Positions 36,002 through 45,039 of a stretch of DNA of 64,000 nucleotides are shown here, one piece after another. The number at the start of each line of letters is the position of its first letter. The first letter of the stretch is position 1. Location of the stretch: the NCBI RefSeq assembly GCF_003977755.1, contig NZ_RQWN01000001.1, forward strand, positions 636,995 through 700,994. Direction: 5' to 3'. The position numbers were made by a program, and so were the translations under genes. This stretch comes from Haloterrigena salifodinae. Its GTDB lineage: Archaea > Halobacteriota > Halobacteria > Halobacteriales > Natrialbaceae. Below the pieces are notes generated by a model that was not told where the DNA came from, did not search any database, and saw only the letters and a list, made by a program, of their open reading frames with translations.

Positions 36002-36086
36002 TGCAGGGAGCAGGATTTGAACCTGCGGACTCCTACGAGACAGCGCCCTGAACGCTGCGCCGTTGGCCTGACTTGGCTATCCCTGC
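36002..36086 (-). tRNA. tRNA-Leu(CAG)
   Basis: The minus strand folds as an 85-nt class II tRNA. The acceptor stem is GCAGGGA/TCCCTGC with discriminator A. The anticodon arm is CAGCG-TTCAGGG-CGCTG, giving anticodon CAG. There is a long variable arm and the T-loop is TTCAAAT. It lies between RpoD and L18e on the same strand, so it is probably processed out of the operon transcript. Confidence 0.94.
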
Positions 36087-36219
36087 TCGCACTTCTGTGT
36101 ATCCGCCGCCCCTTCAAACCCCTTTCGATTCCATCGGACGAGCCCGCACCGGTCTCGTTGCTAACGGCGCCGGCGAACGCGGGCTCTTGGTGTCGGGAAT
36201 TGGGGCGGAACATCTGTTG

Positions 36220-36969
36220 CTATAGCTGTACTGCGTCTTCGAGTTCGGTCGCCCGGGACTCGATCGAGTCGGCGGCTCGCGTGACCAGTTCTTCAACGCT
36301 GAAGGAGCCGTCCGTCTCCACGTGGAAGACGAAGGCGTTGGGCACGTCCTCGACCTCGACCTCCTTCCCCGGATACCGGTTCGAGAGGTCGTGATCGAAC
36401 TCGCTCGTGGGAACGAGTTCGCCGTCGTCCTCGATGACGCCCCGAACGATTCGGGACTCTTCGTCCTCGAACTCGGGGAGGTCGCCGACGGCCTCCACCT
36501 GCTGGAGGTGTCGGTAGCCGACGGCCACGCCGCCCTGATGTTTGGCGTGGTCCTTCCCGTAATCGACGACGGCATCGGCCTCGGCCTCGAGGCGCTGGTC
36601 GTCTTTGAGGTCGATGATCGGGACGTTCTGGTCGGCCGGTTGGACGAGCTCGTCGCTGGAGACGAGATCGCCCGAGTAGGCCGTGGCCGGCCCTTCGACG
36701 TCGATCGAGAGCGTGACGGTCTCGTCCTCGCCGAACTCGCCTTCCGGCGGCGTCGTCAGCGGAACGAGCCCGAGCCGGAGCGCGAGCTGCTCGTCGAACA
36801 TGACCGACGAGTTCTCGACGAATCGGACGGTGTCGATCGCCATCGTCGGCACGTCGGCGAGCATCGCTCGCCGGATACCGTTGGCGAACCCGGGGGTCAC
36901 GCCCCGAACGAGGAACCGCGCCTCGCGTTCCCCGCGTTCGACGAACTCGACGTCGTACTCTTCAGTCAT
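36220..36969 (-). CDS. rpoD: RNA polymerase subunit D (Rpo3)
   Basis: The protein has 249 residues. The alpha/RPB3-like dimerisation motif is [28 protein letters not shown], and [10 protein letters not shown] follows. It forms the D-L heterodimer that begins RNA polymerase assembly. The [Fe-S] cluster domain found in some archaea is not visible: no cysteine cluster is present. It lies 4 nt downstream of S11. Confidence 0.96.
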   Translation of the reverse strand: MTEEYDVEFVERGEREARFLVRGVTPGFANGIRRAMLADVPTMAIDTVRFVENSSVMFDEQLALRLGLVPLTTPPEGEFGEDETVTLSIDVEGPATAYSGDLVSSDELVQPADQNVPIIDLKDDQRLEAEADAVVDYGKDHAKHQGGVAVGYRHLQQVEAVGDLPEFEDEESRIVRGVIEDDGELVPTSEFDHDLSNRYPGKEVEVEDVPNAFVFHVETDGSFSVEELVTRAADSIESRATELEDAVQL

Positions 36970-36973
36970 GGAT

Positions 36974-37363
36974 CTAGTAGCCGCCCTTACCCTTCGGTGC
37001 GCGCGATCCGTCGTGCGGGATCGGCGTGACGTCTTCGATGCGACCGATCTCGATACCGGAGCGGGCGAGCGCGCGAATCGTCGCCTGCGCGCCCGGTCCG
37101 GGGGACTTCTGAAGGTTGCCGCCGGGGCCGCGCACGCGAACGTGCAGACCCGTGATGCCGGCCGCCTTGACCTCCTCGGCGACGGACTCGGCCATCTGCA
37201 TGGCCGCATACGGCGACGCCTCGTCGCGGTTCTGCTTGACCGCCGTCCCGCCGGAGGACTTGGCGATCGTCTCCGCGCCCGTGAGGTCGGTCACGGTCAT
37301 GACGGTGTTGTTGAACGATGCGTGCACGTGGGCGATGCCCCACTTTTCGTCGTCCTGGCTCAT
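36974..37363 (-). CDS. rps11: Ribosomal protein S11
   Basis: The protein has 129 residues. [25 protein letters not shown] is the S11 opening, and [32 protein letters not shown] covers the RNA-binding half. It lies between S4 and RpoD with 3- and 4-nt gaps. Confidence 0.97.
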   Translation of the reverse strand: MSQDDEKWGIAHVHASFNNTVMTVTDLTGAETIAKSSGGTAVKQNRDEASPYAAMQMAESVAEEVKAAGITGLHVRVRGPGGNLQKSPGPGAQATIRALARSGIEIGRIEDVTPIPHDGSRAPKGKGGY

Positions 37364-37366
37364 GGT

Positions 37367-37888
37367 TTACTGACCCTCCGCTCGTTCGGGGTGGAGTTCG
37401 TCCGCGAGGGGACTGTTCTCGTCGAACGCGACGAGGTCCTCCTCGTCGACGTCGACGACGTACGACGGAACCCGGTGGCGCTGGTCGCCGATCACGATGT
37501 GCCCGTGGGTGATGTACTGTCGGGCCTGCTGGGTCGTGTTGGCTAGCCCGTTCCGGTAGACGACTGTCTGGAGGCGACGCTCGAGGATGTCCTCGATCTC
37601 GAGCGACAGGATGTCGCCGAGTTCGTTGCTCTCGTCGAGAATGCCGACGCGCTTGAGTCGACCGAGGAACTCGTCAGAGCGGCGCTGGACAGTCTCGTCG
37701 TCCTGGGCCTGACCGAGGAGTTCGCGGGCCTCGCGCCGGTAGGAGCGAAGCTCGGACTGGGCGCGCCAGAGCTCTTCTTTGTTCGAGAGCCCGTAACGGT
37801 CGACCAGCGAGTGCTCGGTGGCGATGCGTTCGCCCTGGTATGGGTGGTTCGGCGTCTCGTATTGTTTGGTGTCAGTGCCGAGTGGCAT
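37367..37888 (-). CDS. rps4: Ribosomal protein S4
   Basis: The protein has 173 residues. YGLSNKEELWRAQSELRSYRREARELL precedes an S4 RNA-binding domain (RRLQTVVYRNGLANTTQQARQYITHGHIVIGDQRHRVPSYVV). S4 nucleates the small subunit. The start overlaps the S13 stop by one base. Confidence 0.97.
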   Translation of the reverse strand: MPLGTDTKQYETPNHPYQGERIATEHSLVDRYGLSNKEELWRAQSELRSYRREARELLGQAQDDETVQRRSDEFLGRLKRVGILDESNELGDILSLEIEDILERRLQTVVYRNGLANTTQQARQYITHGHIVIGDQRHRVPSYVVDVDEEDLVAFDENSPLADELHPERAEGQ

Positions 37889-38412
37889 TATTCACCCTCG
37901 TCCTCTTCGGCAGCGGCCTCTTCGGCCTGTTCTTCGCGGATCTCTTCGACGTTGACTCCGATGGTGCCCTCCGTTCGGCCGGTGGACTTGGTTCGCTGAC
38001 CGCGAACCTTCTGGCCGCGCTTGTGGCGCGTCCCCTTGTAGGAGTCGATCATCTTCATCCGGTTGATATCGTGCTGACGGGTCAGCTGGAGATCGTTCCC
38101 GATCTCGTGGGTCGTTTCGCCGGTGTAGAAGTCCGACTGGCGGTTGTTGAGCCAGTCCGGAACTTCCTCGGCGTAGTTCTCTACGGTTTCGACGACCTCG
38201 TCGATGATGTCGTCATCGAGTCGACCGAACGTAGCCGTTCGATCGACGTCCGCTTCGTCGGCGATGAGTCGGGCGGTCCGTCGACCGACACCGTTCAGCT
38301 CCGACAGCGAACGCTCGACAGTCTTCGTCCCATCGAGGTCCGTCTGCCCGATGCGGACGAAGTACTGGAGGTCTTCGTCGTCCTCTTGTTCTTGAGGTGC
38401 TTCCTCACTCAT
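37888..38412 (-). CDS. rps13: Ribosomal protein S13
   Basis: The protein has 174 residues. It has FVRIGQTDLDGTKTVERSLSELNGVGRRTARLIAD, YKGTRHKRGQKVRGQRTKSTGRTEGTIGV and then an acidic C-terminal tail. It contacts the P-site tRNA and the subunit interface. It is the first protein gene of the S13-S4-S11-RpoD series, about 95 bp downstream of tRNA-Ser. Confidence 0.97.
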   Translation of the reverse strand: MSEEAPQEQEDDEDLQYFVRIGQTDLDGTKTVERSLSELNGVGRRTARLIADEADVDRTATFGRLDDDIIDEVVETVENYAEEVPDWLNNRQSDFYTGETTHEIGNDLQLTRQHDINRMKMIDSYKGTRHKRGQKVRGQRTKSTGRTEGTIGVNVEEIREEQAEEAAAEEDEGE

Positions 38413-38508
38413 GTGTCGTGTATCTGTGTCTGGTGTGCGCGCGGTTCAAACGACTGGCGAAAGAACGCCAGGGAATGCTACTGACGAGGAGTCGCCAGTG
38501 TATCCGAC

Positions 38509-38590
38509 GTTGTGGCGGGGATTCGAACCCCGGAGGCTTGACGCCACATGGTTAGCAACCATGCGCCTTGGGCCGCTTGGCTACCACAAC
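38509..38590 (-). tRNA. tRNA-Ser(GCT)
   Basis: The minus strand folds as a class II tRNA. The acceptor stem is GTTGTGG/CCACAAC with discriminator G. The anticodon arm is CATGG-TTGCTAA-CCATG, giving anticodon GCT (AGC/AGT codons). There is a long variable arm and a T-loop TTCGAAT. It is collinear with and just upstream of the S13 operon. A CTTAAGTA box at about 38671-38678 could drive both. Confidence 0.95.
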
Positions 38591-38805
38591 ACCGTGTCTC
38601 TATCGTCGCCCTTCCGGACTCGGGGACCGCCTCCCCTACACGTATCGCACCCGAACCTACCGGCGACGGGTACTTAAGCGCAACGAAAGGACCCGGCCCC
38701 GGTATCGAGTCCCACCCCGTCTTCGTCGCCCCGTGGGCCGGCGATCGCGCCTTCGAGTTATTTTCTCATCATTTATAGTATCGGGCCGGAAACTAGCAAC
38801 CGTTC

Positions 38806-40791
38806 ATGAGTTTGTCCGAGACCGAGGCCGCGTTCGACCATCCCGTACTGGAACTCGAGACGCTGGCCGAGATGTTCGAACGGAGCGCCGAGCGAAACGG
38901 CGACACTGCTGCGCAGCAGTACAAGGGCGGGATCTACGATCGGTCCCTCACCGGAGACGATGACGGCGCGCCCCTCAGGCCTGCGCCGGAGGGCGAGTAC
39001 GCGTCGATCACGTACGACGACATGGCCCGCCTCGTCCGCCGAATCGCGGCCGGTTTCCGCGACCTTGGGATCGCCGACGGCGAACGCATTGGAATCTTCG
39101 CGGACACGCGCATGGAGTGGGCCCTCTCCGACTTCGGGATCCTCGCCGCCGGCGGCGTCGTGACCACCGTCTACAAGAGTTCCTCGCCGGACCAGATCCG
39201 GTACCTCCTCGACGACCCCGGCGCTTCTGGTGTCATCGTCGAGAACGAGACCCTCCTCGAGCGCGTCCTCGCGGTCGAAGACGAGCTAGATCTCGAGTTC
39301 TACGTCGTCTTCGACGCCCTCGAGAACGACGCGTACGCGGACCGCGAGGACGTGATCACGCTCGGTGAACTCTACCGGCGCGGCGACGAGGGGTTCGACC
39401 GCGAGGCGTACGACTCGTGGCTCGCGGCCCGCGACGTCGACGACCTGGCGAGCCTGATCTACACCAGCGGCACGACGGGCAAACCGAAGGGCGTGAAACT
39501 GACCCACCAGAACCTCCGATCGAACGTTAACCAGCTCTACCGGCGGTACGGCCCGCGCGACGATAAGGATGAAGACGACCCCTCGATCACGCCCGAGTCG
39601 CGAGCGCTCTCCGTTCTGCCGCTGGCCCACGTCTTCGAGCGGACGGCGGGCCACTTCATGCTGTTCGCGGCTGGGGCCTGCATCGCCTACAGCGAGAGCC
39701 CCGAGACCTTCGCCGAGGATCTCGGCGCGGTCGGCGCCACCAGCACGACGGCCGTCCCGCGGGTTTACGAGAAGCTCTACGACGGGATTCGCGAGAATGC
39801 GGCCCGAGACGAGGACATGAAGGATGCCCTTGAGTGGGCCCTCGACGTCGCGCGCCGGTACAACGCGGCCGACGATCCCGGCGAGGAACTCGAGTCCGAA
39901 CTGGCGGACGCCGACGAACTCGTCTTCGCGACGATCCGCGAGAAGCTGGGCGGCAACATCGAGTTCCTAGTCAGCGGCGGTGGGAGCCTCTCGCCGGACC
40001 TCTGTCGGCTCTTCCATACGATGGGGCTGCCCATCGTCGAGGGCTACGGGATGACCGAGACCTCGCCGGTCATCGCGACGAACCAGCCGAGTGACCCGCG
40101 CGTCGGAACCGTCGGCCCCGCGCTCGCGGGCGTCGAGACGAAACTCGACACCTCGGTCGTCAGGGACGAGGACTTCGACGACGAGGGCGACGTCGGCGAA
40201 CTCCTCGTCAAAGGCCCAAACGTCGCCGAGGGCTACTGGGAGAAGCCCGGTGCGACGGACCGCGCGTTCACCGAGGTGGGATGGCTCCGAACCGGCGACA
40301 TCGTCCACGAACGGCCCGACGGCTACCTCGAGTTCCGCGAGCGCACGAAACAACTGCTCGTGCTCTCGACGGGGAAGAACGTCGCGCCGGGCCCACTCGA
40401 GGACGCCTTCGCCTCTGTCGACGTCGTCGAGCAGGCGATGGTCGTCGGCGACGGCGAGAAGTTCGTCGGTGCCCTGCTAGTTCCTAACGTCGAGGGACTC
40501 GCCAGTCGGGCCGAGGACGAGGGCGTCTCGCTGCCCGACGATATCGAAGCGTTGGTCGAGGACGAGTGGGTGCTCAAGCAGGTCCAGGCGGCGGTCGACG
40601 ACGTCAACGAGGGCTTCGAGTCCTACGAGACGATCAAGGAGTTCCGGCTGGTTCCCGAGGACTTCACCGAGGAGAACGACCTCGTGACGCCGACGATGAA
40701 GAAGCGACGCCCGAAGATCGCCGAGCGCTACGCGCACCTCGTTGAAGACATCTACGCCGGCGACCACGCGGCCGACGCGGGTTCGGACTGA
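38806..40791 (+). CDS. Long-chain acyl-CoA synthetase (AMP-forming)
   Basis: The protein has 661 residues. The AMP-binding signature is YTSGTTGKPKGVKLTH, with YGMTETSPV, GWLRTGDI, FRERTKQLLVLSTGKNVAPGPLE and a C-terminal catalytic Lys region. It activates fatty acids to acyl-CoA. A haloarchaeal TATA-like box (TTTATAG, about 38773) lies 30 bp upstream. Together with the acyl-CoA dehydrogenase at 62.5 kb it implies fatty-acid oxidation. Confidence 0.93.
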   Translation: MSLSETEAAFDHPVLELETLAEMFERSAERNGDTAAQQYKGGIYDRSLTGDDDGAPLRPAPEGEYASITYDDMARLVRRIAAGFRDLGIADGERIGIFADTRMEWALSDFGILAAGGVVTTVYKSSSPDQIRYLLDDPGASGVIVENETLLERVLAVEDELDLEFYVVFDALENDAYADREDVITLGELYRRGDEGFDREAYDSWLAARDVDDLASLIYTSGTTGKPKGVKLTHQNLRSNVNQLYRRYGPRDDKDEDDPSITPESRALSVLPLAHVFERTAGHFMLFAAGACIAYSESPETFAEDLGAVGATSTTAVPRVYEKLYDGIRENAARDEDMKDALEWALDVARRYNAADDPGEELESELADADELVFATIREKLGGNIEFLVSGGGSLSPDLCRLFHTMGLPIVEGYGMTETSPVIATNQPSDPRVGTVGPALAGVETKLDTSVVRDEDFDDEGDVGELLVKGPNVAEGYWEKPGATDRAFTEVGWLRTGDIVHERPDGYLEFRERTKQLLVLSTGKNVAPGPLEDAFASVDVVEQAMVVGDGEKFVGALLVPNVEGLASRAEDEGVSLPDDIEALVEDEWVLKQVQAAVDDVNEGFESYETIKEFRLVPEDFTEENDLVTPTMKKRRPKIAERYAHLVEDIYAGDHAADAGSD

Positions 40792-40827
40792 GCGATTCCG
40801 TCCGCTGTGGACCGGCTCGAGTAGCGA

Positions 40828-41823
40828 TCAGTCCGCCGGCGGCTCGACCTCGAGGTACTCGTCGTTGAGTTCCCACTCGCCGTCGCCGTTTTGGATCATG
40901 TACTCGCCGTAGTAGGGCACCCGATTTGCGACGACCTCGCGGAACGCCTCGCGGATCTCGGGTTTGGACATCTCGCCCATCGACTTGAGGTCGTCGTTGC
41001 GGTTCAAACAGCCCTTCAGGTAGCCTTCGTGAGTAACGCGCACGCGGTGGCAGTTCGCGCAGAAGGTGGGGTTCTCGACGGGATCGACGATCTCGACCAT
41101 TCCGCCGTCGTCGTCGTCCGCGGTTCCCCCGACCCAGTAGCGCTTGCGGTCGTGCATCTCCCGGTGTTCGATCTCGTCGGCCTGCTCGGCCAGCCAGTCG
41201 TGGACCCGCTGGATATCGACGTTCCACTCGGGCTTGCCCGTCAGTTCGGGCATGTACTCGATCAATTGCAGCTGGAGGCCGTCGTTTTCCGCGACGTGGT
41301 CGACCATCTCGGGCACGTAGCCCGCGGTGTGTTCGAAGACGACCATGTTAAGTTTCACCGGATCGAGCCTCGCGTCCAGCGCGGCCTCGACCCCTTCGAG
41401 GACCTTCTCGTAGGCGCCGCTTTTCGTGATCTCGGCGAAGTCCTGCGGATCCAGCGCGTCCTGAGAGACGTTGACCCGCTCGAGTCCGGCCTCGACGAGG
41501 CTCTCGGCGCGGCCCGGAAGGAACGTGCCGTTGGTCGTCAGCGAGACCTCCATCTGGTCGGGGGTGCGTTCGATGATCTCTTCTAGATCCTGGCGGAGCA
41601 TCGGCTCGCCGCCGGTGAACTTGACCGCGTCGACGTCGAACTCGGCGGCGACCTCTAGAAATGCGACGACGTCGTCGGTCGACATCTCGTCGTCCTGGGG
41701 ATCCATCGGCCCGCGGGTGTCACCCAGCCCCTCGTTGTGACAGTAGACGCAATCGAAGTTACACCGATCGGTGAGAGAGACCCGAACCCCAGTTACCTCC
41801 CGCCCGAAGTCGTCGGTGAGCAT
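40828..41823 (-). CDS. moaA: GTP 3',8-cyclase, molybdenum cofactor synthesis
   Basis: The protein has 331 residues of the radical-SAM fold. The first cluster is CNFDCVYCH (C21, C25, C28). The second 4Fe-4S site is in the C-terminal [31 protein letters not shown] and TTNGTFL are radical-SAM features. It starts molybdopterin synthesis from GTP. The ATG at 41823 gives the usual [10 protein letters not shown] opening. The molybdopterin protein at 15.5 kb is a possible user. Confidence 0.95.
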   Translation of the reverse strand: MLTDDFGREVTGVRVSLTDRCNFDCVYCHNEGLGDTRGPMDPQDDEMSTDDVVAFLEVAAEFDVDAVKFTGGEPMLRQDLEEIIERTPDQMEVSLTTNGTFLPGRAESLVEAGLERVNVSQDALDPQDFAEITKSGAYEKVLEGVEAALDARLDPVKLNMVVFEHTAGYVPEMVDHVAENDGLQLQLIEYMPELTGKPEWNVDIQRVHDWLAEQADEIEHREMHDRKRYWVGGTADDDDGGMVEIVDPVENPTFCANCHRVRVTHEGYLKGCLNRNDDLKSMGEMSKPEIREAFREVVANRVPYYGEYMIQNGDGEWELNDEYLEVEPPAD

Positions 41824-41970
41824 GCTACCGAGTTGCAGGCGGATCCGCTTAAGCACGCCGGGTATTTCCACCCCTCCGTAACCGATTTCGGTTTCGATAT
41901 TGGGTGATGGCGGGCCGAACGGGATCAGTCGGGTTGGTCACTCATGCTGGTGGCCGTAGTGGAGACGACC

Positions 41971-42633
41971 ATGAGTACTATCGCAGAGTTGACTGTTCCG
42001 GCCCGGGAGTTGGCGCTCCGGGAGACGCTCGAGGCCACGGACGACCTCGACGTCGAAATCGAGCGCGTCGTCGCCTACGATCCCGACCACGTGATGCCCT
42101 ACGTCTGGTTCGCCGACGACGAGGCCGCCTTCGACGGACTCGACGACGCGCTCGCGGACGACCCGACCGTCGAGGCGGCAGAACGGTTGACGGACCTCGA
42201 CGACGAGCGACTCTACCGAATGCACTGGGTCGACGACGTCACCGTCATCCTTCACCTGCTGACCGAGGAGCGGGCGACGGTCATGGACGCCAGCGTCGAG
42301 GGTCGGCAGTGGCGGTTCCGAGTGCTCGTTCCCGAACGCGAGTCGCTCTCGCGCACCTACGACTTCGCGACCGAGCAGGGGCTGACGATCGAGGTTCGGA
42401 AGATCCACCGGCTGGAGGACGACCGTCGGGGACGATACGGACTGACCGACGCCCAGTACGAGACGCTGGTCGCGGCCCTCGAGCGCGGCTACTACGAAAT
42501 TCCACGCGCGGTGGACATGGACGCGCTGTCGGACGAACTCGACATCTCCCACCAGGCGCTCTCAGAGCGACTCCGACGGGCCCATCTGACGCTGGTCGAG
42601 GAAGCTATCGAGGTTGGTAGCGGGGACGAGTAG
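41971..42633 (+). CDS. Bacterio-opsin-activator-type HTH regulator
   Basis: The protein has 220 residues. The C-terminal HTH_10 domain (YGLTDAQYETLVAALERGYYEIPR...LSDELDISHQALSERLRRAHLTLVEEAI) is the haloarchaeal Bat family DNA-binding unit. The N-terminal ~150 residues form the family's usual small alpha/beta domain without GAF or PAS. The start at 41971 (MSTIAELTVPARE) fits the family; an upstream ATG is possible. Target genes are unknown. Confidence 0.9.
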   Translation: MSTIAELTVPARELALRETLEATDDLDVEIERVVAYDPDHVMPYVWFADDEAAFDGLDDALADDPTVEAAERLTDLDDERLYRMHWVDDVTVILHLLTEERATVMDASVEGRQWRFRVLVPERESLSRTYDFATEQGLTIEVRKIHRLEDDRRGRYGLTDAQYETLVAALERGYYEIPRAVDMDALSDELDISHQALSERLRRAHLTLVEEAIEVGSGDE

Positions 42634-42737
42634 GTTGCGGTCTGCAGGTCGGAGCCTCACGGCCGATACCGCTCGATCGACCTCGATGGCGACACCTCGG
42701 CGGAAGAACTACCCGGCCCACTGACAAACGGGGACGT

Positions 42738-42950
42738 ATGGACGAGGACATGCTCGAGGACCAGCGCCGGCTGGTCGAACTCATCGAGGAGGAGGGGTGG
42801 GACGTGACCGACCTCGAGATTTCGGCCTACGACAGCCCGTGGGCCGACGAGGACGACCCCGAGGCGACGGTGACGATCACGGCCCGGAAGCCCTACGAGA
42901 GCGAGCGTGAGGACGACGGCGACGATGATAACCCGTATCGGCTAAAGTAG
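42738..42950 (+). CDS. Small acidic conserved protein
   Basis: The protein has 70 residues, almost all Asp/Glu, with a helix (EDQRRLVELIEEEGWDVTDLEISAYDSPW) then a beta strand ATVTITARKPY and a Glu/Asp tail. No known motif. It is of ordinary codon use and has a good start, so a real gene is likely, but its role is unknown. It is the last gene before the repeat array. Confidence 0.65.
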   Translation: MDEDMLEDQRRLVELIEEEGWDVTDLEISAYDSPWADEDDPEATVTITARKPYESEREDDGDDDNPYRLK

Positions 42951-43650
42951 CGTCGACGCGAACGGGACGGCTCCGTCCCGACCTGTTCCGTCCCGGCCCG
43001 TTCCGTCCGAGTCACGCGTCGCTGTTCTCGGATAGCTTCCTCGAGTCACGGACACGTCTCAGAGAGATCTGTTTGTCTGTTTCGGCCGTCCCTCACACTG
43101 TATTCGAAATGAAATCTCTCTATTGAGTAGCTAGAGAAGAGAGTCTAGAAGAGGTACCCTCACACACCGTTGTCGAAATGAAATCCGGCGATAGAATCCG
43201 GATACTGGCACCATATCCGGTATATGATGTCGAAATCACTAGTTCCAAACACGGCTTCCGAGATTTCATTTCGATCACGCCCCTCGGTTCTCGGCCAGCG
43301 AGCGCTCCGTTTCGCGGTTTCATTTCGATTACGGTGTGGGAACGGTCCGGTCCGGCCGCTCCTCCAACTCGATGGATTGGCTTCATTTCGAAAACAGTCC
43401 CTTCATTTCGACAACGGTCCTGTTTCCGCTTCATTTCGGTCACGGTGTCTTCATTTCGGCGACGGTCGGCATCCGATCTTCATTTCGAAAACGGTGCCTT
43501 CATTTCGCTGGTGGCCGTCTCATCCCGATACCGGCGATATCTCGGCTTCATTTCGACTGCGGACTCTTCACTTCGACCGTACTGCCTTCATTTCGACCAC
43601 GGTCCCTTCATTTCGAAAGCGGTATTACAGCGTAGTGAACAGTGTCGATA
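42951..43650. other. Candidate replication origin: repeat array upstream of orc1/cdc6
   Basis: A 700-bp gene-free stretch between a small gene and orc1. It contains an array of a 17-bp repeat, relatively AT-rich pockets (about 43110-43160 and 43185-43260), and inverted copies on the left facing direct copies on the right. Archaeal origins typically lie beside an orc1/cdc6 gene and carry inverted ORB repeats around an unwinding region, so location and layout both fit. The unit lacks the G-run of the classical ORB. Open frames drawn across the array are repeat artefacts. Confidence 0.7.
43097..43623. repeat. 17-bp iteron array, consensus TTCATTTCGANNACGGT
   Basis: Inverted copies: 43097-43113 and 43166-43182. 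Direct copies start at 43265, 43319, 43382, 43402, 43430, 43450, 43479, 43547, 43587 and 43607. Weaker copies start at 43499 and 43567, and a doubtful one near 43518. Several neighbours are exactly 20 bp apart (43382/43402, 43430/43450, 43479/43499, 43547/43567/43587/43607), two helical turns, so proteins bound to them would face the same side of the DNA. The leading TTCATTTCG is nearly invariant; the two bases after GA vary. Confidence 0.93.
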
Positions 43651-45003
43651 ATGAACCACGAGCCATCGAACGCTCGAGAAGACGGGGACGGCGATGGCCC
43701 GGCTCAGTCTCCCGATTCGTCTATCGTGGACAGTATCCTCGACGGCGAACGGAAAACCGTCTTCGAGAACAAGCAACTCGTCGACTCGAACACGATCGTC
43801 GATCACAACCGGATCTACGGCCGCGACGAACAGCTCGCGGCCGAAGCACGCGCGTTTCGCGACACGCTCGACGGCGAACGGCCCCCGGATCTCCTGCTTT
43901 ACGGTCCGAGCGGCACCGGGAAGAGTCTCACCGTGAAGGCGGTCGCCGAGAAGGTAAAAGGACGCGCCACGCAGAACGAGATCACGTTCGACTTTGTCGC
44001 CGTGAACTTCAAGACGATGGAGTCGCACTCGCTGGATCGCGCCGTCTGGAAGCTCGGGCACCAGACCGCCAAAAAGGCCGGCGTCGCGTGGGACATTCCG
44101 CGGAAGGGCGTCTCCACCGACGCGAAGTACGTTCGGCTCTACGAAATCGTCGACCGCCACTTCGACGCGCTCGTGTTCATCCTCGACGAGATCGACGCGC
44201 TCACCGGTCGCGTCGGCGAGGACGAACCGGCGTATTCCCGATTGCTCTACAGTCTGAGCCGCGTGATGGCCGAACAACACGTCGACACCCTCGTCTCGAC
44301 GGTCGTGATCACCAACCATCCCAAATTCCGCGAAAACCTCGATAGCAGGACCGATAGTTCGTACAATCCGACGGGCATTCACTTCTCCGATTACGATGCC
44401 ACCGAACTCATCGAGATTCTCAACCGTCGACGCGACGCGTTCAAAGAGGGCGCGCTCGAGGACGGCGTCATCGAACTGGTCGCCGCGTATGGGGCGAAAA
44501 ACGAGGGCGACGCGCGGCGAGCGATCGACCTGCTTCGCGACGCGGGCGAAATCGCGAACCGGAGCGGGGAGACGGTCGTCACGGAGCAACACGTCCACGC
44601 GGCCAACGATTCGGTCGTGAAGAACCGCGTGCTCGAGATGGTCGGCGGAATGACGCTCCAGAAGAAGCTCTCGCTGTACGCCGCCGCGGTCGTCGCGGAC
44701 GTCAACGACGGGGCCGCCCCGAGTCCGGCGGTCTACGCGCTGTACCGGGAGATCTGCCAGCGTACCGACCGCGACGTGTACACGCAAGAGACCGTCAACA
44801 GCCACATCAACAAGGCGGGCACGTACGGCGTGCTCGAGAGCGAGCGGACGAGCGGCGGGTTCAAGAGCGGCGTCCACCTCATGTTCACGTTCACGGAACC
44901 CGTCGAGGCCGTCATCGAAACGCTCGAGGAAGACGATACGTTCGACGAACTCGACGTCTCGACCGCCCGCTCGATCGCCCGACAGTCGCTCCGCGACTCC
45001 TGA
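43651..45003 (+). CDS. orc1: Orc1/Cdc6 replication initiator
   Basis: The protein has 450 residues. Walker A is GPSGTGKS near residue 85, Walker B is ILDEIDAL and sensor-1 is VVITNH. The C-terminal winged helix is around residues 360-430 (QKKLSLYAAAVVADV then YREICQRT). The N-terminus starts with an acidic tail. A GTG at 43642 would add three residues. It probably binds the adjacent iterons and recruits MCM. Haloarchaea encode many paralogues; this one is recognisable only as a family member, not a specific ORC number. Confidence 0.95.
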   Translation: MNHEPSNAREDGDGDGPAQSPDSSIVDSILDGERKTVFENKQLVDSNTIVDHNRIYGRDEQLAAEARAFRDTLDGERPPDLLLYGPSGTGKSLTVKAVAEKVKGRATQNEITFDFVAVNFKTMESHSLDRAVWKLGHQTAKKAGVAWDIPRKGVSTDAKYVRLYEIVDRHFDALVFILDEIDALTGRVGEDEPAYSRLLYSLSRVMAEQHVDTLVSTVVITNHPKFRENLDSRTDSSYNPTGIHFSDYDATELIEILNRRRDAFKEGALEDGVIELVAAYGAKNEGDARRAIDLLRDAGEIANRSGETVVTEQHVHAANDSVVKNRVLEMVGGMTLQKKLSLYAAAVVADVNDGAAPSPAVYALYREICQRTDRDVYTQETVNSHINKAGTYGVLESERTSGGFKSGVHLMFTFTEPVEAVIETLEEDDTFDELDVSTARSIARQSLRDS

Positions 45004-45039
45004 CGCGGTATCGAACGAAAAATCGGTTCGGCGCCGTCG

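Noticed and set aside
36220-37209. 329-codon frame extending RpoD into S11
   Set aside because: The extra N-terminus is a shadow of S11; RpoD starts at 36969.
43097-43623. CRISPR array
   Set aside because: Units are 17 bp with spacers of about 3 bp, some inverted, and no cas genes are nearby.
43178-43651. Repetitive FISKTV/FHFDNG-like protein across the iteron array
   Set aside because: It is the iteron consensus translated in a 20/21-bp register; no start site or conserved domain, and two other frames look similar.
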